DNA of 64,000 nt from NCBI GenBank assembly GCA_027924585.1, contig BSBM01000386.1, positions 3,048,001 to 3,112,000 on the forward strand, given 5' to 3'. Positions within the stretch are counted from its first letter, which is position 1; every line of letters starts with the position of its first letter. Origin of the DNA: Larix kaempferi (Eukaryota; Streptophyta; Pinopsida; Pinales; Pinaceae). Below the pieces are notes generated by a model. It did not search any database, was not told the origin of the DNA, and saw nothing but the letters and a program-made list of their open reading frames with translations. Positions 44,170 through 55,231 of the stretch are shown here, piece by piece. Made by a program: the position numbers and the translations under genes.

Positions 44170-44525
44170 ATTCAAAAATTATTTGATATTGAAAACTTCA
44201 ATGTATAAAATTTTTGACTTAATTCTGTTTGAAATTTACTTTATTTGGGTCCCCATATGTCTATTAGACCACTTAAGGGATGAGATAACGGATCTGTGGT
44301 TGTCGCCACTCTCCGCCCCGAATCTTTAATTTAAAATATCGCTTGTATAAAATTATTTGGTAACAAAAACCTGAATGTATAAAATTTGTCTTAATTAGAT
44401 GTCTGAAATACTTTATTCATGTGGACCCATATGTCTATTAAACCAATTAAATGATGAGATCTAACGGATATGTAATTGTCGCCACTCTCCGCCCCAAATC
44501 TTTAATTTAAAATATCGCTTGTGTA
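44170..44525. repeat. two-copy direct repeat, about 176-bp unit
   Basis: Both units contain ATGTATAAAATTT, CCATATGTCTATTA, GTCGCCACTCTCCGCCCC and AATCTTTAATTTAAAATATC in the same order, with about 10-15% difference by eye. They lie just downstream of the transposase-like gene and could hold its 3' end signals. Confidence 0.8.
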
Positions 44526-44535
44526 AGTTCACATA

Positions 44536-44776
44536 ACTGAAATCATGGCAAATGGAGACAACGATCATTTGATTTTTAATCACAAGAAAAAATTCCAGGA
44601 TTGTGAAGCTTATGCTAAATTAGAGAAATGATTATTTACAACAAATCGATGAAAATTCATCAAATTGTTGTTTAAAATCATTGCTCTAATTTAACACAAA
44701 CTTTACAATCCTGTAATCTTCGCTTATGATTAAAAAATAAAAAACCGTTATCCCCATTTGCCATGATTTCAGCCGC
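44536..44776. repeat. imperfect hairpin of about 240 bp
   Basis: CTGAAATCATGGCAAATGG on the plus strand (44538 on) pairs with its complement at 44758-44776. Inner parts also match: AGGATTGTGAAGC with its counterpart, and CAACAA...TTGTTG around a short loop near 44655. Confidence 0.85.
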
Positions 44777-44869
44777 ATCAAATGTACCTGAACATTGAAA
44801 ATAAGAATTATTAATTAAAAATCCATATATCAAAATTTGAACAAATAATATTATTTATTTTTCAAACTT

Positions 44870-45960
44870 CCTAAAATTTGAACTTAACATGTGTTCCCTT
44901 TTAAACTTCCTAGTTCATCCATATTTCTATCAAAATTTCTAACATTCATAAACTTCTTAACATTTAAAGATAACATTTGAATATGTTCTTAACTTTCATT
45001 TTAAACTTCCTAATTCATTCATATTTTTATAAAAACTTATATAACATTCATAATCTTCCTAACATTCCTAAGTTTCATAACATCCCTAAACTTCCTATTT
45101 CATCCATATTTCTATCAAAACTTCTATCATTCCTAAAACTTCATAACATTCAAAGTTAACATTCAAGTTCTTAAATTTCATTTTTAAACTTCTTAATTAA
45201 TCCATATTTCCATCAAAACTTCAAATATTCATAAACTTCCTAACATTCCTAAAATTTAAACTCAACATATGTTCACTTTTAAACTTCCTAATTCATCCAT
45301 GTATCTCTTTCAAAACTATAACATTCAAAAATTTGACATTCATGTTCTTTGCATTCATTTTAAAGTTCCTAGTTCATCCATATTTCCATCAAAACTTATA
45401 TAACATTCATAATCTTCCTAACATTCCTAAGTTTCGTAACATTCCTAAACTTCCTATTTCATCCATATTTCTATCAAAACTTCTAACATTCATAAAACTT
45501 CATAACATTCAAAGATAACATTTAAACTTCCTGGTTCATCCATGTATGAAAACTTCTAACATTCCTAAACATCCTAACGTTCAAAGATAACATTCATGTT
45601 CTTAACATTCATTTTTAAACTTCCAGGTTCATCCATATTTCTATCAAAACTTCTAACAAATTATTAAACTTCCTAACATTCAAAGATAACATTCTTGTTC
45701 TTAATATATTCAATCTTATCATTAATTCATGTTTCAATCAAAACTTCCTCATTTATGAACTTTAAACCTATGTTCATCCATTTTAAACTTCCTAAATAAC
45801 ATTTCTTAAACTTCATAATATTCAAGAATGTCATGTTCTTAACATTCATTTTTAAACTTCCTAAATAACATTTCTTAAACTTCATAATATTCAAGAATGT
45901 CATGTTCTTAACATTCATTTTTACATATTCATTCATTCATTTAAACATGCAAATACATAT
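44870..45960. repeat. degenerate AT-rich minisatellite
   Basis: Irregular repetition of AAACTTCCTAATTCATCC, ATATTTCTATCAAAACTTC, TAACATTCATAAACTTCC and AAAGATAACATTCATGTTC over 1.1 kb. An exact local duplication of about 67 bp occurs at 45783-45915. No real coding. Confidence 0.85.
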
Positions 45961-46229
45961 TTTAAACCTTTAAATCACACCAAATATGTTAAATAAGCAA
46001 AAATAAACTAGATCATTTAAACCAAGATTCACAAAATATGTAAGTTCAAAGAACATGTATATAATTTTCAAATACTCATGAACATGCAAGTTCAATGTAC
46101 CCATATACGTATATATCTAGTCTAAAAATAAACCTCCTCAACATGTCCAAAACAAATGTTTCCAATTTAGATGCATATCAACAACAAAACAATTGTCCAC
46201 CATGCTATACAAATAAAATGTCCACCATG

Positions 46230-48467
46230 CTATCCTCCACTCGGGCCTCCCCCTGGACTCAACCCACCCTGCAACATGTGTAAAAAAAGATTATGAATAT
46301 CATTTAAATTATTTAAACTATATTCAGAAAATTAAAATATTAAACTTATATATCAAAAACAATTCAAATATTAACAATATTACATCAAATTCTCCAAATG
46401 CTTGTCCACCACCATCCTCCAAAGGAGTTTTTCCTTTGCCTCCAAAAGATTTGAGAGACCCAAGCTGCAATATATATAAAATCAATTTATGAATCTCATA
46501 AATCTAAATCCATTAAAATTAAAATATTAAAACAGTAAACAAAATTAAAACACTAAATGAAATTACCTCTCTACCAATATCTGCTGCATTAAGCAAAGAA
46601 CCTATATCTCCGCCCTAAAATTTAAGTTGTATTAATAAATAAAACATATAATGCGAACCAAAAAAATTACTATGCCAATTAACTTAAAACTAAAACAAAA
46701 AGATTAAAAAACATTAGCTCACAATAGATGGTAAATCATTTATAAAGTTCGTATCTAAAGAAACCTGCATGGATAAGTCAAATTAACAATAAGATGCATA
46801 GTTAAATTAACATTCAAAAAAAATATATATATATATATATATATATATCAAATTCATACATAATTACAAATATGTTAATAATAAATATGTACCTCTCTAT
46901 CTAGATTTTCGCTAGTTGAAATGTGGAAAGAATGTTCGTTCATCATTCTTGAAAACTGCAACCAATTTAAACATTTACATAATGTACCTATTACTTTACA
47001 TCAAAAAACATAATTTATCATTCATATAATGTAACAAAAAAAATCAATTCAAAATAAATAAAATATTTAATTAAAATCAAATCATATCATAGTCAACAAA
47101 CCTCTCCCAAACTTGATGTGTCATTGGATATAACATTTGCCACTAGGTCACGACAAACCTTCGCATATGCCCTGAGATCTTCAATGCTCATTCCATCTAT
47201 CTCATCATCAGTTTTATAAACAAACTTTTGACGAATAACAGAACGAGCCCTTTCTCGAACCAATCTCACATCTACTCCCACTAATGCTGATGATAAACCA
47301 TTGCCAACAAAATTCCTTGCAGTTGTCCCAAGTTGAGATGTGGGCTCTATCTCTGATTTTAATGCCACCAACCTAGGTGGATGAGATATTTGGGTTGGAG
47401 GTCGAAGAGTTGCAGGATCTCTAAGCGCACCTTCTCGATCATATATTCGATCCTTTCCAACTCCATAAAATTTTGAATGAACATCGGTATAGTCTGACTT
47501 CATATTTTAAAAAAACTCAGCATTAAAAAATCTAGCAAAATATTGAGAAACCTCATCGTTCCATGGAAATCGACCATAGGCTACAAGAAATCGATCATAA
47601 AGTAGATGTGCAAGATGAGGATGCTTGAAATATTTCACTTTCAACATTTCTTTTTTCAAACCTTCTTTGAAATTAAACATTGATTTGGCCTGTTCTTTTG
47701 TCACTCTCTCCTTCACAACATCCCATTTGTCTGGACCCATCACTTGTTCCCTTCGTCTTCGCATCAAATCTACAAAACCATCTGTAGTTCGTCCGAGATT
47801 CTCATATGCTTGAATGAAGTTTTGCAATGATCCCAAAATAATATCCAAACTTTGTTTACTCTCTGGAGGGAGATCCATAGTAGACAAATCATTTTGCAAC
47901 TTGTCGTAGTGGGATCTACATCTTTCAAGAGTCATTTGATGATCACCACCTTCCCATGGAAGCTCCCGAGGTAGATCAGATGGATATGTTGTAATGGGTG
48001 TACAACCCTCGGTTAATTCAACATATTACGTCCTAGCTCGACCATCATCACCTCGTGTAGAATGGTGAGCCTCTTGAGAACCTTGCTCTGCACCGTCATC
48101 CGTCTCCCTTGCTTGCTCTGTCTCCCTCCCTATAGAATTACAAGCATCTTTCGAACCATGCTCTGATTCAAATGAAAATAAAGTTTTGTTTAAACACAAA
48201 TACAAATTTTGCGCACACAAAAAAACAATTTGCATATACATGTTAAAAGATCAATATTCATTTACCAATAGAGGGTCGAGATCCACGTTCTCCCACAGAA
48301 GATATAGGGGAATCATTTGTACCCCTTTCACCTCGTCGTTGTGATCTATACAATAAACTAGAATCCCGAGGGGAGGTTGACAACCTCCGATTATCACTTG
48401 TAACACCAACCCCAGAAGTGTTTGAAGACCTCGTACGCTTTCGCCTCAAAGAATCCTCTCTTTCCAT
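46230..48467 (-). pseudogene. second transposon gene, seven exons, unknown function
   Basis: Minus-strand exons 48467-48266, 48162-47102, 46955-46893, 46764-46723, 46614-46567, 46464-46384 and 46268-46230 have GT/AG borders. The last five introns all fall between codons and the four internal exons after exon 2 are multiples of 3. The N-terminus is basic and Ser/Arg-rich (SLRRKRTRSSNTS), suggesting nuclear entry. Next come an acidic Gln/Glu stretch and a helical core (RCRSHYDKLQNDLSTMDLPP, EQVMGPDKWDVVKERVTKEQ, LAHLLYDRFLVAYGRFPWND, VSQYFARFFNAEFF). Then RLVRERARSVIRQKFVYKTD follows, and a Gly-rich tail (GGKGKTPLEDGGGQAFGEFD, GGLSPGGGPSGG). Two stops lie in exon 2 (near 48026 and 47504), so it is mildly decayed. 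No family recognised. By analogy with two-gene plant transposons it might bind the repeat-rich ends, but nothing in the sequence proves this. Confidence 0.65.
46823..46848. repeat. (AT)n microsatellite
   Basis: Thirteen AT dinucleotides within intron 3 of the minus-strand gene. Confidence 0.95.
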
Positions 48468-49496
48468 TTGATATATAATGCCTACACTTGCACAAATATC
48501 AACTAATTACATATTCAAATCCTACATGTTAATTCTACAAATTCTAAACCCTAACTACTAAAGAGACTAAGTTATTTAACAAGGACCTAGATTTACCTAA
48601 TATAATCTAATAGTTCTTAAAAAGAGTATAGCTAATATTGTTAGATGTGTAAAGAACTAATGTACCAATTTTCTAAGTGTTTTTGATGCTTAAAATGAAT
48701 GGAACCAATATAATTAAGTACTAAGTGAAGGGTTCAATTATTTATGTCAAAGGATGAGTTCATGAACCTATTTTAAATTCTAACCTAAATCTTTTATTAA
48801 TAACTTAATTGATATTTTAATACTTCAAACATAAATTACGTCTTCAAATCTTTTCATTATATTGCATAAAATAAGATAAAAATTGACAATTCATGTAGTA
48901 TTATGTTTTGAGTTTGGCATGTTTTCCAAATTTGCCATGTTCATTAATGGTTTTCAGTTTATTAAATTAATAATTTAATCAAGACATTTTAATACTCTAA
49001 ACATACATTAAATCTACAAATATTCTCATTATTCCATAGAAAAAAAAAATTGACCGTTCATAGTATTATGTTTGGAGTTAAATGACATGTTTCCCAAATT
49101 GGCCATGTTCGAAAATGGTCTTCAATTTCAATCTGATAACGGTAACGATTCTTGGTATTATGTTCTCCAAGTTTGCCATGTTGCAAACAAAGAAAAACTT
49201 AATACCAAGAATCGCCACCTTCACAAAAATAAAACCCAAGACCATTATGGAATAATATAACCTAACAGTTTATAAAATGACTATGACTATTATTGTTCGA
49301 TTATATAAAACTTACTATAGTACATCTAAATTAAAGTCTATTCATGTCTATAGTTTCGTTGTACCTAAAGTCCATTTAAAGTTTTGTTGTATGAAAAGTA
49401 GAGTTTAATTGTCTAAAGTTTGGTTGTATTTATAGCTATCTATTAACACAGTTTGTAATAGAATTAATACATTGATCTCTGCACTCTGTAAACATA
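48468..49496. other. AT-rich stretch upstream of the second transposon gene
   Basis: No gene. It should hold the promoter of the minus-strand gene; no clear TATA box was fixed. Two loosely related blocks (GTATTATGTTTTGAGTTTGG near 48898 and GTATTATGTTTGGAGTTAAA near 49062), both followed by TTTCC(A/C)AATT, indicate an old local duplication. Confidence 0.45.
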
Positions 49497-49709
49497 GACA
49501 GAGTTCATGAACTCAGTCCATGTCCATGTTGACAGAGTTCATGAACTCTGTCCTCGTCTATTTCAACAGAGTTCATGAACTCTGTCAACATGGACATAAT
49601 GACAGAGTTCATGAACTCTGTCAACATGGACATAATGACAGAGTTCATGAACTCTGTCAACATGGACATAATGACAGAGTTCATGAACTCTGTCCATGTC
49701 CATGTTGAC
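49497..49709. repeat. palindromic minisatellite, about 35-bp unit (six units)
   Basis: Each unit is a 22-bp perfect or near-perfect palindrome made of half-site GACAGAGTTCA and its complement, separated by AACATGGACATAAT-type spacers. The starts are 35-36 bp apart. The last units end in CCATGTCCATGTT. Both strands translate to the same kind of repeat peptide, which is meaningless as protein. Confidence 0.95.
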
Positions 49710-49893
49710 AACGTTCAACAAGTAAAACAAGCCTACATATAAACGGGATATATCAATTGCAAATAAAATTACTGTTCTACTTTTATATTCATTTCTAAAC
49801 ACATGAAAAACCAACAATTTAAAAAGACTTACTAACTGAACACTCAATATATTCCTCTTTTATAATTAAATTTCAATCATTTTTGACATACAC

Positions 49894-50161
49894 TTTGACC
49901 AGATTCCAAAAACTCTGCGGAATTGGACAAAGTCCTTGAACTCTGCCCATTTGGGAAGAGTTCATGGACTCTGTCCAATTGGACGCTTGACCGAAACGAA
50001 AGCAGCCCAATTGGACAGAGTCCAAGAACTCTGCCCAATTGGACAGAGTCCATGAACTCTGCCCAAATGGACAGAGTCCATGAACAACCCAATTTTGGGA
50101 AGAATTCATGGCCTCTGCCCATTTAGGCAGATTTCATGGACTTTGACCATTTGGACAGAGC
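49894..50161. repeat. second palindromic repeat array (GGACAGAGTCC type)
   Basis: Irregular units of the form TTGGACAGAGTCCATGAACT followed by CTGCCCAA, related to but distinct from the preceding array. Half-sites occur in both orientations, about eight in 270 bp. Confidence 0.88.
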
Positions 50162-50940
50162 CGACACAAAAGAAGACGGGACGACTTCAAGCAAAACGAA
50201 AGCTGGCGAATAAAAAAAGATTTCTACTAACCTCTTGAGACGCAGCCGAATTGAGAACTGGCCGACGAGAGCCCGAAGATGAATTTGAAACAGCCTAAAC
50301 CAAACCAGCAAAGCAAATGACAACGAAAACCTGCAATAAAAATAACACCTTAAATAAGACACTTAAACACAAAAACAAACAATTACAAACGAACAACAGA
50401 AGAAGTTTTACCTCTGCAAACCGCCGAGTCGATATGTCCCTAGCTACAGCTCCTCCCCGCTGTTAGCACGTCGACAGGAGATCATTCCGACCAGAAAACA
50501 CCACCAAGAGATGTGCAACTGCACGATACACATTAGCTGTTCAGATGTAGACTAACCCATATGGATTCAACCACCGAAACAAAAATTCGACACCGCAGGA
50601 CAAGCAAAACCTCACGTACGTGAAGATGGCGGGAAGAAAGGGTTGCAGGCAAGAGAAAAGAAAAGGCGGGGGTATGGAAGCCTAAAACTCCACCAACAAC
50701 AAACCAAGGTGCATATCCTCACACGCAGGGTTGCGGATCAGTGAAACACAACATCGACGAATCGGCTGGCGGACTTCGCAAGCGACAACCCAAACAACAG
50801 AACAGGCTAAAAGGTGGCAGAACTAACTGTTGGCGCAGAGGCGGGGCCACCATCAGCGCCAAAGGGGTCCACACAGTCGAGCGAAAGTGACCAGGAATGG
50901 CCGCGACCGAGCTTTTATGCAGAATAATTGTTCGATCGAA
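50162..50940. other. subterminal stretch of the transposon, no gene
   Basis: It is more GC-rich than the neighbours and carries no recognisable frame. CCTCTGCAAACCGCCGAGTC- and ACGTACGTGAAGATGGCGGG-type sequence could be untranslated exon of the minus-strand gene. Confidence 0.4.
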
Positions 50941-51329
50941 CAATTATTCGGTCGAACAATTAAACTTATTCGGCCGAATAAATTAGTATTTATTCGGCCG
51001 AATAACAATTAACGGGCCACCGTTAGACCTAACGGTGGCCTCGATGTGTGTGCGAAGTTTTTAGCCGGACGGAGAAAACGCACGGCGGTGTTCAATTATT
51101 CGGCCGAATAATGGTTCGGCCGAATAATTGTTCGGCCGAACAATTATTCGGCCGAACCATTATTTGGCCGAACAATTGAACACCGCCGTGCGTTTTCTCC
51201 GTCCGGCTAAAAACTTCGCACACACATCGAGGCCACCGTTAGGTCTAACGGTGGCCCGTTAATTGTTATTCGGCCGAATAAATACCAAGTTATTCAGCCG
51301 AATAAGTTTAATTATTCGGCCGAATAACC
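50941..51329. repeat. right end: 389-bp fold-back
   Basis: Two arms of about 190 bp are near-perfect reverse complements around a centre near 51135. They share GGGCCACCGTTAGACCTAAC, GATGTGTGTGCGAAGTTTTT and GCCGGACGGAGAAAACGCAC. Each arm carries several TTATTCGGCCGAATAA palindromes or variants (TTGTTCGGCCGAACAA, TTATTTGGCCGAACAA). It could also be an independent fold-back MITE using the same termini. Confidence 0.93.
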
Positions 51330-51760
51330 TCCGCTATAGTTCTTGGGCGGCCGATTCTCACCAATGTGTTACCCACCTTCGCGTTTCCACTCATGTCACA
51401 AAAGTAAAACCCAAAATATAGAGATGGTCTTCAACAAATTATCTCTTCTCCACTTGTGCGAACTTTGCCTCTCTCTCACTAATGTGAATTGAGTGAGTGA
51501 TTTAATGAATCAAATGAGAGAGGAACCCTCTCTATTTATACTTTATCTCTCACTTGACCTTTGCCCAACTAGAGGGTTAACCTCAATGAATTTACATGAC
51601 CCAAATACAATAACGACTCTCCCGACCGGAGAAATAAACATCTCCGTCGGAGGTACAATAATAAAATTCAAATACAATATAAAATATATAAGTGAATATC
51701 ATCTAAAGTTACAATTACATTAATAATCATGGATAAAAATGGAAACCTTATATATACTCT
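51330..51760. other. anonymous DNA right of the transposon
   Basis: No gene recognised. It contains direct repeats of CTCTCTC and a small palindrome CTCCGTCGGAG near 51644. Confidence 0.35.
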
Positions 51761-52800
51761 ATGGAAAGGTGGTTGAATACATCGTGGGATTAAGGAACAT
51801 TCATGCATGCAATTTGCAGTAGTTATACTACTAACAAAAGGAAGGGATTTTAGTAGGCAGAGTGATATGGATAGTAAGGTCATGGGGGAAGAAGGGAGTA
51901 TGGAAAACACGAAAGAATTGAGTAGAGCGTGAGGGATAAACCCAAGCGTGAAAATCGATCGGTTACTCACTCCCAGAACAAATCCACATGGGAAGCGCAC
52001 TCAATCAAGCCGAGGTTTTCGTCTGTAGTCCAGAGAGAGATGAATTTGGTCAAATCTAGGTTGTGGGAAGAGCTTGATGAGGAAACAATACAAGAAGAGA
52101 CTAAGAAGGTTGAGGACTAGGTAATGGACCCAGGAAACAATATGTCCCACCTGAGTCTCTATGAATGAACAATGTCCCTGTACTGGGTGATGAAAAACCT
52201 CATGGGACACGTTCTGTGGGATTAGATGAAGAAAGAGGAAGGAAACAAGGTCTCGGTTCAAAACTAGAAGGCTCATCACATGGAAACCAGTGATATGCAT
52301 AAAATACTAGATTCCATTATGACCTCATTGGGAATTTGATGCCTAGCGGATCCCTCGGCTTCAACGGGTAACTCTTTTAGAGGTCTCCAGGGACGTTTTC
52401 GAGATAACCCCTATATCCCATTGGGGTTCTAAATGGGTGTGTTGCATGGTGCTGATGTGTTATGGTACTGGTCTGTGTACTAGGTTTCAGGTATATAGAG
52501 TAGGTTTGTTGTCTTTATTAACTATGGTCTGTTATTTTGTAAGCTTGACTGTTAATGCATAATGCAGGGGTCGGATTGACTGGTCTGAAGGGTCTGTAAT
52601 TTTGGCTGATAAATTGATTGTAACTTTGGGGTCTCAATTCATGTATGGGATGTATGTTTTTTGGTCTGAAGGTCTGGGTTTATAAGGGATAAGTGTCAGT
52701 ATGGCCAAGCAGTTATGGGCTAATTTTTTCTAGATGTAACAACTTCTTTTATATAATATAAAAATATTTCTTACTTACAAAAAAAATAACAAAATTTATC
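51761..52800 (+). other. decayed retrocopy or LINE 3' end
   Basis: The plus strand has scattered coding-like pieces (VKSRLWEELDEETIQEETKK, MSHLSLYE, MGHVLWD) interrupted by stops. A non-coding tail follows with TTTATATAATATAAAAATATT and an A-run at 52782-52791. A 3' untranslated tail ending in oligo-A is expected for LINE or LINE-mobilised sequences. No reverse transcriptase motif is present and no target duplication was found. Confidence 0.35.
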
Positions 52801-52821
52801 GAAGAAGGTAGAGCATAGTAA

Positions 52822-53083
52822 CAAGATATGATACCATGTTAGAATATTTAGAATATGCATGAACCTACAAAAATATGTTTGCTAACATGTAAATCAATAG
52901 AAATAATCTACTAATCTATACTTCTATTAATACATGCAATAGATAATCAAGTAAGAGACGAGAGACAAGAGAAAATAAATGATACACCAGATATATGTGG
53001 TGAAACCCCAAATGGGGAAACATCCAAGGGAAGGTATGGTCTTCTTTATTATTTAAAAATATCCATCTTAAAATACATGCATC
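52822..53083 (-). repeat. copia-type LTR end with primer site, truncated
   Basis: Plus strand GATACCA|TGTTAGAATATT: on the minus strand an LTR ending TTCTAACA followed by TGGTATCATATC. The LTR holds GTGGTGAAACCCCAAATGGG-type sequence and is cut at 53083 by the next element. Confidence 0.65.
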
Positions 53084-55104
53084 TGTCATGTCCCAAATTT
53101 GGCATTGGGTCACAATGGCCTAAGCCCAATGACCATATTCATGAGAGTTTGTCAAATTGATGTTAAGGGTCAAAATATTGCTTAGGAGGAAAATTACTAG
53201 TTTCCTAGGTTGAGCGTGGAAGATTTGGGATTTGACATAAGGAGGATAATAAATTATGTTTGCACATTAGAATGGAATAAATATTTAATAAAGGAGCTAA
53301 ATAAATATATACAAGTTAAAATCAAAGTGGCATTTGATCATGAAGACACATGGAGGAAGTGGGACCCACATATGGCTAGATTTCCCCACTACACTTGGCA
53401 TCATTCTCTCACCAATTCTAATTCAAGGTGAATGGTAACATACTTGGGGGAGTTCAAAAGGTATTATTCATCCAATGAATCATCCAAGGTCGAAATGTAG
53501 AGGAAGAGTAACTCCCATGGAAGAGGAAGAGGCAATTTGGAGCTAGTGGGACACTTGGGCTAGATTTCCTAGCTCTATGACAACAATGATGAAGATGCTA
53601 TGACACCTATGACACAAATCAGACCTGAAGGCTTAAATATTAATGTAATCTCATGTCAGGGATAAAAATAGATTCCAATAGGGCGCTCAAGGGAGTTAGG
53701 GAAGCTAAGATGCTTCCACATGTGATTTGGTGAAAGTGGGAGACTAGGAATTGTTGTACAAGTGGCATTCTTTGGAATCTCTTCCCAACTTGAGTTGGAA
53801 TACATCTATTGGAAGGAATTCGACCCATAGAGAGATTGGAAACTTTATAAATGTCAATAACAAAGAATGAAGGCAGCTTTTGATCATTTTAGAATTTGCA
53901 ATTGCATTTGTGAGAAGAAGAGCTAGTGGATGACTAGTTTCTTGCCTTAGCCAATTTGGAGGGTGAAAGATTCCCATACAAGTTGGTGTTTAGAGAGGAC
54001 ATTCAGGTATTTCATGGAGCTTTAATGGAGTCTTTATTTTTAGGTTTAATCTACAGGGAAGCTCATGGTTTCTTCTATTGCAGCTCACTCACTCAACCAT
54101 TTCCAGTTTTCATTGCATATTCTTGCTCCTTGAGAGAGGGCATTTTTGGTGAGATAGTGTACTATTTGGGGGAGCTTCTAATGCCCCATTTATTTTGTAA
54201 TATGAATTAAATACTATTTTATTCATCTTCCGAAAGTTTCAGGTCAAAATTCCAAGTGAAAATGTATAAATATGATTGTTAATGAAAGAATAGTGCAATT
54301 TCCCCACTACCTTGATGTATAGCAATGATGTATTGATGTATTTGAATGAAATATCATTCCTCTGATGTATTTATGAGTCATTGAATTTAATTTATGAGCT
54401 TCAAAATTTTCATGTTCAGTACTTAAGCATTTGGAGTCATTTTGATCAGTTTAATATCACTTGAAGAATATTTAATGCCATTTCCCCCAAGGTTGAAACT
54501 AGTATTTTTGCATCTGATTTAAGGGAGTTATAGTAGACATTAAATGTTGAATGGTGATGCATATGAGTTAATTTTTATTTAATTTATATGTCCCATTCTT
54601 CCATTCAGAAATTAGATTTGGATTGAGTGCATTTGGAAAGTCATTTTCATCATCTACCCCTAGTGGATTTGAACCACAATTTACTAGTAAAAATCCATAT
54701 CTTGACCAGGTTTGAAAGAGGAGTTTCAGAAGTCATATTAAAACTACATATCATCCATAAAAATTATAAATATATATTAATATAATCCAAATACCTTCTG
54801 TAGCCATTTGGGAGAATTTGGAGTCGTTTGGAGACCAAGGGACGAATACTAGTCAAAGAGAAATTGCTAGTCAAACTCCCTACTTTGGACAGAATCTTAA
54901 AGGGGTTTGCAGAAGTGTTTTAATGGTCTAAATAATCCTTGAAAACCATAATAAATTAATAATATAATTCATACACTTTCTCATAATATTTGGGAGCATT
55001 TGGAGCAAATTGGAGACCTAGACATCAAAACTAGTCAAAGGTCGAACTAGGGAAAAAAGTGAAAAATTTGCCATTTAACAAAATTCTTAAAAAGGGACAT
55101 TACA
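53084..55104 (+). repeat. gypsy-type 5' LTR, about 2.0 kb
   Basis: Starts TGTCATGTCCCAAATTTGG and ends AAAGGGACATTACA, termini common in plant Ty3/gypsy LTRs, and is followed by a primer site. The left flank GCATC (53079-53083) would be the TSD. No second LTR lies in the window. Short open frames inside have no family signature. Confidence 0.75.
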
Positions 55105-55105
55105 G

Positions 55106-55118
55106 TGGTATAAGAGCA
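55106..55118 (+). other. gypsy-type primer-binding site
   Basis: TGGTATAAGAGCA one base after the LTR; initiator-Met type with one change. Confidence 0.8.
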
Positions 55119-55231
55119 TGATATTGGCACCTGATGTGGTCTGATATTCATTAGAACAAGAATTCAGGGACCACCATTATATATTGAAACTAAAAGGTGT
55201 TATTGTTGAAGAAGAAAGAATATGAAAATAA

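Larger units (their letters stand above)
39493..51329. mobile_element. candidate two-gene DNA transposon, about 11.8 kb, unassigned family
   Basis: Left end GAGGTTATTCGGCCGAATAA at 39491 and right end, on the opposite strand, GAGGTTATTCGGCCGAATAA finishing at 51331: 20 bp in inverted orientation. Inside are a plus-strand transposase-like gene (40900-44017), a minus-strand second gene (46230-48467), and repeat arrays near both ends. The arrangement (two genes, complex repeat-rich ends) recalls En/Spm-like elements, but the ends do not start CACTA and the transposase-like protein is not of that family as I know it. No target duplication is apparent (GTTTCAGA left, CCGCTATA right), so the boundaries, and even a single-element origin, remain an inference. 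Confidence 0.6.

Noticed and set aside
45727-45936. Minus-strand frame with an exact internal peptide repeat
   Set aside because: It is the result of a local duplication of about 67 bp in the AT-rich minisatellite.
49497-50126. CRISPR-like array or repeat proteins on both strands
   Set aside because: The units are palindromes with near-constant spacers in plant DNA, no cas-like gene exists, and the same peptide appears on both strands because of the dyad symmetry.
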